From: an uncultured Gemmatimonadota bacterium
GTDB lineage: Bacteria; Gemmatimonadota; Gemmatimonadetes; Gemmatimonadales; GWC2-71-9
Direction: 5' to 3'
Length of the DNA stretch: 13,286 nucleotides
NCBI GenBank assembly: GCA_946887295.1
Contig: CAMPKP010000096.1
Coordinates: 1 to 13,286 of the forward strand
Shown here: one piece after another, positions 1-4,746 of the stretch
How positions within the stretch are numbered: position 1 is the stretch's first letter
Layout of the letters: every line of letters begins with the position of its first letter
Notes under the pieces: model-generated
What the model was told of the DNA's origin: nothing
What the model saw: only the letters and a program-made list of their open reading frames with translations
Database searches by the model: none
Made by a program: the position numbers and the translations under genes

Positions 1-65
1 GTCACCCTGAGCGAAGCGAAGGGGCCAGAACCGTGTCTCGGCCCCTTCGCTTCGCTCAGGGTGAC
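1..65. repeat. Long perfect inverted repeat (26-bp arms, 13-nt loop)
   Basis: Bases 1-26 and 40-65 are perfect reverse complements around a 13-base loop (27-39). The arm core is CCTGAGCGAAGCGAAGGGG. As RNA or extruded DNA this would be a very stable hairpin. Its high identity and placement between genes suggest an interspersed palindromic (REP-like) element, or a bidirectional terminator for the gene to the left. No T-tract follows the right arm, so a classical intrinsic terminator is less likely. I believe similar GAGCGAAGCGAAGG palindromes are scattered through environmental genomes, but I could not check this. The window begins exactly at the left arm, so the element may extend further left. 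Confidence 0.85.
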
Positions 66-251
66 AATGCCGTGACAATGCCAGTACCAATGCCGTGACA
101 ATGCCAGTACCAATGCCAGTACCAATGCCAGTACCAATGCCAGTACCAATGCCAGTACCAATGCTGGTACCAATGCTGGTACCAGTGCTGGTACCAGTAC
201 CAATGCCGGTGCCAATGCCGGTGCCAATGCCGGTGCCAATGCCGAATGCCG
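66..251. repeat. 12-bp minisatellite, about 15 units
   Basis: This is a tandem array of a 12-bp unit built from two related hexamers, AATGCC and AGTACC. Order of units: two 11-bp units AATGCCGTGAC (66-76, 89-99) alternating with AATGCCAGTACC (77-88, 100-111); four more AATGCCAGTACC (112-159); two AATGCTGGTACC (160-183); AGTGCTGGTACC (184-195); a half unit AGTACC (196-201); three AATGCCGGTGCC (202-237); then AATGCCG and a decaying last copy reaching 251. Variants are grouped, as expected from slippage or unequal crossing-over. The array contains many ATGs and GGTACC palindromes but no sustained gene. It ends about 90 bases upstream of the arginine deiminase start. Confidence 0.9.
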
Positions 252-341
252 ACATGCGCCCCTAGCCCCCCTCACCCGCGGGCCGATTGCTGTAGCGATC
301 CACCCCTACAAGCCGTCCCGCACCCCGGATACCTTGAGCAT

Positions 342-1571
342 ATGTCCGTAGAAGTCACCTCCGAGATCGGCCCCCTTCAGACCGTGCTGGTCCACACCCC
401 CGGCCCCGAGCTGGAGGCGGTGACGCCCGCCAACCGCGAGGACTACCTCTACGACGACATCATCGACCTCGAAATCGCCCAGCGGGAGCACCGCCAGTTC
501 GTCTCGGTGCTGAAGCGGTTCGCCAAGGTGTATCAGGTCCGGGAGCTGCTCGCCGAGATCCTGGCCGAGCCCGAGGCGCGCGACTTCCTCATCAGCAAGA
601 CCATGGACGTCGTCCCCTCCGACGACCTCGCCCTCCAGCTCGGCACCACACCCGCGGCGCAGATCGTGGAGATGCTGATCCAGGGCACCCGGGAGGCGAG
701 CGGCCCGATCACGACGGCGCTCAACGAGGAAGGCTTCGCCTTCCCGCCGCTGCCCAATCTCTTCTTCCCCAGGGACATCGGCATGGTGATCGGCCGCCAC
801 GCGGTGGTCGGGTCGATGCGCTACGGCGTGCGCTGGACCGAGGAGCTGCTGATCAAGTCGCTCTTCCTCTTCCATCCCGGGCTGGCCAACGCCGGCCTGC
901 TCTACGACGGGTCGGAGGAGAAGCGCAGCAACTACACGCTGGAGGGCGGCGACGTCCACTACCTGCGCCCCGACCTGCTGGTGCTGGGATTCAGCGAGCG
1001 CACGTCGCCCGAGGCGCTCGACCGCCTGTGCGACGTCGCGTTCGAGCGCGGGCTCGCCACCGACGTGCTGGTGATCGTCATGCCCAAGGCGCCGACCGCG
1101 ATTCACCTGGACATGATCTTCAGCCACGTGGACCACGAGCTCTGCGTGGTCTACCCGCCCTCCTTCGTGGGGCCGGAGCGGCTCCCCGTGCTGCACCGCC
1201 GGAAGGGGATGGCCGGAGTGCGCGAGATGCCGAACTTCTTTTCGGCCGCGCGGGAGCTGGGGCTGCCGCTGGAGCCGATCTTCGCCGGCGGCAACAACCG
1301 CACCCGCCAGGAGCGCGAGCAGTGGAGCTCGGCGTGCAACTTCCTCGCGGTGCGGCCGGGAACGATCGTGAGCTACCGGCGCAACGACGCGACGCTCTGC
1401 GAGCTGGAGGCGGCCGGCTTCCGCCTGGTTCCGGCGGTCAACTTCCTGGCCTTCGACGACTGGCACGAGGCCAAGCACCGCACCGTGATCACCGTCGAGG
1501 GATCGGAGCTGGCGCGGGGCGGCGGCGGACCGCGCTGCATGTCGCTGCCGCTCAGGCGGGCCGCTCCGTGA
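342..1571 (+). CDS. arcA: Arginine deiminase
   Basis: A 409-residue protein of the arginine deiminase/amidinotransferase fold, a cytosolic enzyme that hydrolyses L-arginine to citrulline and ammonia. Family motifs are all visible: the N-terminal TVLVHTPGPELEAVTP strand, FFPRD with Asp145, LEGGD with Glu201 and Asp204, IHLD with His255 and Asp257, and the C-terminal GGPRCMSLPLRR with nucleophile Cys399. Length matches the family. I chose ATG 342 because homology starts there. An in-frame ATG at 246 would add 32 unconserved residues running out of the minisatellite. There is no Shine-Dalgarno before 342; a TACCTT hexamer at 330-335 would fit a -10 box of a leaderless transcript, but no good -35 is present. 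The stop overlaps the next start (GTGA). No ornithine carbamoyltransferase or carbamate kinase gene lies in the window, so the usual arc pathway partners are not adjacent. A related guanidino substrate cannot be excluded. Confidence 0.9.
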   Translation: MSVEVTSEIGPLQTVLVHTPGPELEAVTPANREDYLYDDIIDLEIAQREHRQFVSVLKRFAKVYQVRELLAEILAEPEARDFLISKTMDVVPSDDLALQLGTTPAAQIVEMLIQGTREASGPITTALNEEGFAFPPLPNLFFPRDIGMVIGRHAVVGSMRYGVRWTEELLIKSLFLFHPGLANAGLLYDGSEEKRSNYTLEGGDVHYLRPDLLVLGFSERTSPEALDRLCDVAFERGLATDVLVIVMPKAPTAIHLDMIFSHVDHELCVVYPPSFVGPERLPVLHRRKGMAGVREMPNFFSAARELGLPLEPIFAGGNNRTRQEREQWSSACNFLAVRPGTIVSYRRNDATLCELEAAGFRLVPAVNFLAFDDWHEAKHRTVITVEGSELARGGGGPRCMSLPLRRAAP

Positions 1572-2443
1572 CGGGGCTGGCCGCCCATCCCAGCAGCACG
1601 CTGGTCGAGCGGGTGCACGGCGTGCTCCGCACCGGTCCCCAGCCGTCCTCGATGCTCTGCCGCGAGGTCCTCGGTCTCGGCGATGCCCCGCTCCTCATCT
1701 GCGACCGGATCGCGGTGGCGCTGCTGGGCTCGGATCCGCGGATCCGCCGGCTCACCGACGGCCGCTGGGGCCTGGTGCCCGAGGTGCAGGGCTCGCCGCT
1801 GCTGGAGGAATGTGCCTTCGCCGTGGTGGACGTGGAGACGACCGGCATGCGGGCCGCGGGGAGCGACCGCATCACGGAGATCGCGGTGGTCGTCGTGTGC
1901 GGCGGGCGGCGCGAGGTGGTCTTCGAGTCGCTGGTGAACCCCGGCCGCCCGATCCCTCCGGCGATCTGCGCGATCACCAACATCACCAACGACATGGTGC
2001 GGCAGGCGCCGACCTTCGCGGAGGTCTCCGACCGGGTGGTCGAGGCGCTCGCCGGACGGGTATTCGTCGCCCACAACGCGAGGTTCGACTGGAACTTCGT
2101 GACCGCGGAGGTGCAGCGGGCCCGGGACCTCGCCCTCGACGGCCCGCGGCTCTGCACCGTCCGCCTGGCGCGCCGCCTGGTGCGGGGGATCCGCTCCTGC
2201 GGACTCGACAGCCTCACCCGCTGGTTCGGGTTCGCCAACCCCTCGCGCCACCGCGCCGCGGGCGACGCGCTGGTGACGGCGGAGCTGCTCGAGCGGCTGC
2301 TGACGCTCGCGCGGGACGAGGGCGCGCGGACCCTCCAGGACCTCGCCGCCATCGAGACCCGGCGCGCGCCGCGAAAGCCGCGCCGGCGGCAGGCCATGCC
2401 CACCGACCCGCTGGCGGACTCCGCACCGGAGGAGCTGTCATGA
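1568..2443 (+). CDS. DnaQ-fold (DEDDh) 3'-5' exonuclease with N-terminal winged-helix-like region
   Basis: A 291-residue protein. Residues about 85-255 form a DEDDh exonuclease: Exo I is VDVETTG (Asp88, Glu90), Exo II is AHNARFDWN (Asp174) and Exo III is HRAAGDA (His228, Asp233). All metal-binding and general-base residues are present, so it should be an active 3'-5' exonuclease resembling the DNA polymerase III epsilon subunit. Residues 1-80 precede the domain and look like a winged-helix fold (helical LVERVHGVLRTG, then DRIAVALLGSDPRIRRLTDG and a WGLVP turn); this is inferred from pattern only. The C-terminal 40 residues are basic then acidic and probably disordered. The start is GTG 1568, with AGGCGGG upstream and 4 bases overlapping the deiminase stop; the frame stays open further upstream but only as the deiminase shadow. 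Whether it proofreads, repairs or trims RNA cannot be told. Confidence 0.85.
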   Translation: MTGLAAHPSSTLVERVHGVLRTGPQPSSMLCREVLGLGDAPLLICDRIAVALLGSDPRIRRLTDGRWGLVPEVQGSPLLEECAFAVVDVETTGMRAAGSDRITEIAVVVVCGGRREVVFESLVNPGRPIPPAICAITNITNDMVRQAPTFAEVSDRVVEALAGRVFVAHNARFDWNFVTAEVQRARDLALDGPRLCTVRLARRLVRGIRSCGLDSLTRWFGFANPSRHRAAGDALVTAELLERLLTLARDEGARTLQDLAAIETRRAPRKPRRRQAMPTDPLADSAPEELS

Positions 2444-3390
2444 CCCTCTCGCGCACCTTCAAGGTGGGCGGGCTCACCTGCCACACGCTCGAGGGCGGAT
2501 CCCAGCGCCTCGACGGCGGCGCGATGTTCGGCGTGGTGCCGTACCCGCTGTGGAGCCGCCGGGTCGAGCACGACGAGCGCCACCGCATACCGCTTGCGAT
2601 GCGATGCCTCCTGGTCGAGCACCCCGACGGCCCGGTGCTCATCGACACCGCGCTGGGCAACAAGGAGGACGCCAGGTTCCTCGACATCTACGGCGTGGAG
2701 AACCAGGGCCTGGAGGGCGCCACCCAGCTGGAGGACGCGCTGGCGGTGGCCGGGTTCCTTCGTCGTGACGTGCGGTGGGTGATCAACACCCACCTCCACT
2801 TCGACCATGCCGGAGGCAACACGACGCTCGACCCCGAGCTGGAGGACGATCCCCGGCGCCACGTGCGGCCCTCGTTCCCCAATGCGACCTACGTGGTGCA
2901 GCGGGCCGAGCTGGAGTTCGCCCGGCACACCAACGAGCGGACCCGGGCGAGCTACCTCCCGCACAACTTCGAGCCCATCGCCGCCGCGGGCCGGTGGCGG
3001 CTGCTCGAGGGCGACGGCGAAGTGCTGCCGGGAATCTCCGTCCGGCTGGCCCCGGGCCACGTCCCCTTCCACCAGATCGTGCTGGTCCGCGACCGGAATG
3101 AGACGGCTGCCTTCGTGGCCGACCTGATTCCCACCACCGCCCATCTGCCGCTGCCCTGGATCATGGGCTACGACCTCGAGCCGCTCCGGACCCTGGAGAG
3201 CAAGCGCACGCTCCTGGCGGATGCGATGCGCGACGGGTGGCGGATCGTCTTCGAGCACGACCCCGCGACCGCGGTGGGGACGCCGGTGATGGAAGGGAAG
3301 AGCGTCGCCCTGATCGACACGATCCCCGCCCCCGCGCCGGGCGAAGCTCAGGGCCCGAGGTCCGTTGACTACAACGCCTTGACCCGCTAG
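2440..3390 (+). CDS. Metallo-beta-lactamase-fold hydrolase
   Basis: A 316-residue metallo-beta-lactamase-superfamily protein, probably binding two zinc ions. The signature THLHFDHAGGN gives His118, His120, Asp122 and His123. Further ligands fit GHVPFH (His207), the FVADLIPT aspartate (Asp228) and FEHDP (His273). The N-terminal VLIDTALGN strand is typical. The layout resembles the broad class that includes lactonases and other small-ester hydrolases (COG0491 type), but nothing visible fixes the substrate; quorum-signal lactonase is only one option. There is no signal peptide, so it is likely cytosolic. ATG 2440 overlaps the exonuclease stop (ATGA) and follows GGAGGAG at about 2429-2435, so translation is coupled to the two upstream genes. 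Its last codons contain the -35 and part of the -10 of a likely promoter for infC. Confidence 0.87.
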   Translation: MTLSRTFKVGGLTCHTLEGGSQRLDGGAMFGVVPYPLWSRRVEHDERHRIPLAMRCLLVEHPDGPVLIDTALGNKEDARFLDIYGVENQGLEGATQLEDALAVAGFLRRDVRWVINTHLHFDHAGGNTTLDPELEDDPRRHVRPSFPNATYVVQRAELEFARHTNERTRASYLPHNFEPIAAAGRWRLLEGDGEVLPGISVRLAPGHVPFHQIVLVRDRNETAAFVADLIPTTAHLPLPWIMGYDLEPLRTLESKRTLLADAMRDGWRIVFEHDPATAVGTPVMEGKSVALIDTIPAPAPGEAQGPRSVDYNALTR

Positions 3391-3393
3391 CTT
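3365..3393 (+). promoter_or_regulatory. Likely sigma-70-type promoter of the infC operon
   Basis: TTGACT at 3365-3370 (5 of 6 to TTGACA) lies exactly 17 bases from TAGCTT at 3388-3393, which keeps the key T, A and final T of a -10 box. Transcription would start near 3400. It sits before the infC-rpmI-rplT operon and overlaps the end of the hydrolase gene; the TAG stop codon is the first half of the -10. The match is by eye. Confidence 0.5.
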
Positions 3394-3407
3394 GCGGCCT
3401 TCGTCAA

Positions 3408-3428
3408 GTGGGGAGGAAACTCCCCCAC
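3408..3428 (+). other. infC leader hairpin with GAAA loop
   Basis: GTGGGGAG (3408-3415) pairs with CTCCCCCAC (3420-3428), with one bulged base, around a GAAA (GNRA) tetraloop. It would lie near the 5' end of a transcript started near 3400 and may protect or structure the leader. Confidence 0.55.
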
Positions 3429-3485
3429 CCTGAGCCTGCGGCCTGGAGCCACAGCGCAACCGGGTCCTGGCTTCCCAGCCGATCG

Positions 3486-3502
3486 GCCGGCAGTCTGCCG
3501 GC
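3486..3502 (+). other. infC leader hairpin
   Basis: GCCGGCA (3486-3492) and TGCCGGC (3496-3502) form a perfect 7-bp stem with a 3-base loop, in the middle of the infC leader. No T-tract follows, so it is not a terminator itself; it may be part of a folded regulatory leader. Confidence 0.45.
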
Positions 3503-3519
3503 GGCGGCACTGGGCATGG

Positions 3520-3556
3520 CGGGCACCCGATGATTTCAGGGGTGCCCGTTTCCTTT
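3520..3556 (+). terminator. infC: Terminator-like hairpin in the infC leader (possible attenuator)
   Basis: CGGGCACCC (3520-3528) pairs perfectly with GGGTGCCCG (3540-3548) around an 11-base loop, and TTTCCTTT follows directly (3549-3556). This is a good intrinsic-terminator shape with an interrupted T-tract. It ends 19 bases before the infC start codon and overlaps no gene, so transcripts entering infC from upstream must read through it. It may simply end the upstream deiminase operon, or act as an attenuator controlling IF3/L35/L20 synthesis. Part of its left arm can pair instead with bases around the infC start. Confidence 0.6.
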
Positions 3557-3562
3557 GTCGTC

Positions 3563-3567
3563 GGAGG
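3563..3567 (+). promoter_or_regulatory. infC: Shine-Dalgarno of infC, decides the start
   Basis: GGAGG at 3563-3567 is the only strong ribosome-binding site before the IF3 frame. It is 8 bases from the in-frame CTG at 3576, which is ideal. It lies downstream of the in-frame TTG at 3555, which it therefore cannot serve. An ATG at 3569 is out of frame and only one base away. Confidence 0.7.
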
Positions 3568-3575
3568 TATGCCCG

Positions 3576-4097
3576 CTGTCCACGAACGAGCGCGAAAAGA
3601 GAACCCGCGTCAATCGCATGATCCGCATCAGTCCGGTGCGGGTCATCGGTCCCGAAGGTGAGCAACTGGGCGTCCTACCCGTCGAGGAGGCGCTGGCCGC
3701 CGCTCAGGAACGCGGGCTGGACCTCGTGGAAGTGGCACCGACGGCCCGACCCCCCGTGGTCAAGATCATGGACTACGGGAAGTTCAAGTTCGAAGAGGCG
3801 AAGGCCGCGCGGGCGGCGAAGAAGAAGCAGCACATCATCCAGCTCAAGGAAGTGAAGTACCGGCCCGGCATCGACGACCACGACTTCGATTTCAAGACCC
3901 GCCACGCCCGCGAGTTCCTGGGCGACGGGAACAAGGTCAAGGTCACGATGATGTTCCGGGGCCGTCAGATCGCGCACCTCGAGCTGGGGAAGGCCGTGCT
4001 GGACCGAGTATCCGCCAGCCTCGCCGACATCGGGAAGATCGAAGCCGAAGCGAAGCTGGAAGGCCGTAACATGACCATGGTGCTGGCGCCCAAGTAA
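3576..4097 (+). CDS. infC: Translation initiation factor IF-3
   Basis: A 173-residue IF-3, which binds the 30S subunit, prevents premature 50S joining and checks the start codon and initiator tRNA. The N-domain starts at RVNRMIRISPVRVIG, with EGEQLGVLPVEEAL and LDLVEVAPTARPPVVKIMDY; the lysine-rich linker KAARAAKKKQ follows, then the C-domain with KEVKYRPGIDDHDFDFK, VTMMFRGRQIAH and the terminal MTMVLAPK. Length is normal. No ATG, GTG or well-placed TTG gives the right N-terminus: CTG 3576 is 8 bases after GGAGG and yields MSTNEREKRTRVNR, close in length to E. coli IF3. The internal ATG at 3618 would cut into the conserved N-domain. E. coli infC starts with AUU and is autorepressed because IF3 rejects unusual start codons, so CTG may serve the same purpose here. 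It is the first gene of infC-rpmI-rplT. Identity is certain; the start codon is less so. Confidence 0.95.
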   Translation: MSTNEREKRTRVNRMIRISPVRVIGPEGEQLGVLPVEEALAAAQERGLDLVEVAPTARPPVVKIMDYGKFKFEEAKAARAAKKKQHIIQLKEVKYRPGIDDHDFDFKTRHAREFLGDGNKVKVTMMFRGRQIAHLELGKAVLDRVSASLADIGKIEAEAKLEGRNMTMVLAPK

Positions 4098-4109
4098 AGG
4101 AACGACGAA

Positions 4110-4304
4110 ATGCCCAAGCAGAAGACCAAGCGCGCCGCCATGAAGCGCTTCAAGCGGACCGGGACCGGGAAGCTGAAGCGGTGGCATGCCAACCACAGCC
4201 ACATCCTGACGAAGAAGACGCGCAAGCGGAAGAACCGGCTCAAGAAGGCCGATCTGGTGAGCTCCGCCGACTATCCGCGCGTCAACCGTCTCCTCCAGGC
4301 GTAA
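4110..4304 (+). CDS. rpmI: 50S ribosomal protein L35 (bL35)
   Basis: A 64-residue, very basic ribosomal protein of the large subunit, at the family's normal length. The typical start [20 protein letters not shown], the [19 protein letters not shown] core and the DYPRVNRLL end identify bL35. It starts 12 bases after the infC stop with AAAGGA as the ribosome-binding site. It is followed within 10 bases by rplT, the conserved IF3-L35-L20 order, so the proteins are presumably made from one mRNA. In other bacteria L20 represses this operon by binding its mRNA; whether that happens here cannot be seen. Confidence 0.96.
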   Translation: MPKQKTKRAAMKRFKRTGTGKLKRWHANHSHILTKKTRKRKNRLKKADLVSSADYPRVNRLLQA

Positions 4305-4314
4305 GGAGCGAACC

Positions 4315-4668
4315 ATGCCCCGAGTGAAGAGCGGTGTGGCCCACCACGCCCGGAAGAAGAAGGTCATGCAGGCCGCCAAGGGCGCCCGCGGCGGCCGGAG
4401 CAAGCTCTACAAGGCCGCCAAGGAGACCGTCGAGCGCGGCATGCGGTACGCCTACCGCGACCGCCGCAAGAAGAAGTCCGAGTTCCGCGCGCTCTGGATC
4501 ACCCGGATCAACGCGGCGGCCCGGATTCACGGCCTGAGCTACAGCCGGCTGGTCGCCGGGCTCAAGAAGGGCGGCGTCGAGATCAACCGGAAGATCCTCG
4601 CCGATCTCGCGGTCCGCGACGCCGAGGCCTTCGGCAAGCTCGCCGAGGTCGCGAAGAACAACCAGTAG
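4315..4668 (+). CDS. rplT: 50S ribosomal protein L20 (bL20)
   Basis: A 117-residue large-subunit protein that binds 23S rRNA early in assembly. It begins [19 protein letters not shown], has the long basic helix [20 protein letters not shown], then [35 protein letters not shown] and the C-terminal globular domain [16 protein letters not shown]. Length is normal. AAGGAG at 4303-4308, overlapping the rpmI stop, is a strong Shine-Dalgarno 6 bases before ATG. In E. coli and Bacillus L20 is the autoregulator of this operon; this L20 has the usual C-terminal RNA-binding domain, so it could act on the leader described at 3400-3575, which is inference. Confidence 0.96.
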   Translation: MPRVKSGVAHHARKKKVMQAAKGARGGRSKLYKAAKETVERGMRYAYRDRRKKKSEFRALWITRINAAARIHGLSYSRLVAGLKKGGVEINRKILADLAVRDAEAFGKLAEVAKNNQ

Positions 4669-4694
4669 TCTCGGCTCCAGCTCACGCAGTCGCC

Positions 4695-4731
4695 CGGTGG
4701 GGCCGTTCGCGCTCGGCGGGCGGCCCCACTG
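4695..4731 (+). other. Strong hairpin between rplT and pheS
   Basis: GTGGGGCCG (4697-4705) pairs perfectly with CGGCCCCAC (4721-4729) across a 15-base loop; a G-U and a C-G pair extend the stem to 11 bp (4695-4731). No T-tract follows, so it is not a standard intrinsic terminator. It ends 15 bases before the pheS GTG and could separate expression of the ribosomal-protein and synthetase genes, protect the rplT mRNA end or limit ribosome access to pheS. No promoter for pheS is evident in the 78-base gap. Confidence 0.5.
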
Positions 4732-4746
4732 ACGCATAGGTCACCC

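Noticed and set aside
66..251. CRISPR array
   Set aside because: Units are 12 bp, contiguous and degenerate, with no unique spacers and no cas gene nearby.
66..265. Repeat-protein gene in the minisatellite (Met-Pro-Val-Pro or Gly-Thr-Gly-Ile repeats)
   Set aside because: The 11-bp, 6-bp and 7-bp partial units break the frame, and a TAG ends the ATG 203 frame at about 263; no ribosome site or partner sequence supports it.
246..341. ATG 246 as start of the arginine deiminase
   Set aside because: It adds 32 Pro/Cys-rich residues that begin in the decaying last repeat unit and resemble no deiminase N-terminus; homology begins at ATG 342.
1552..3510. 652-codon open frame on the minus strand, and other long antisense frames (for example 306-1478, 5244-6548, 6582-7784, 8806-10182, 11302-12510)
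   Set aside because: They lie opposite genes with clear family motifs and are low-complexity Arg/Ala/Gly/His-rich, as expected from GC-rich codon bias. No family motif was recognised in them.
3555..3578. TTG 3555 as the infC start
   Set aside because: It lies inside the T-tract of the hairpin and before the only good Shine-Dalgarno, so GGAGG could not serve it.
3569..3661. Small ORF from ATG 3569 (about 30 codons) overlapping infC
   Set aside because: The ATG is only one base after GGAGG, too close for initiation, and the peptide resembles nothing; kept out of the feature list.
4669..4746. Phe-codon leader-peptide attenuator of pheST
   Set aside because: No short ORF with clustered Phe codons is present, and the hairpin has no T-tract.
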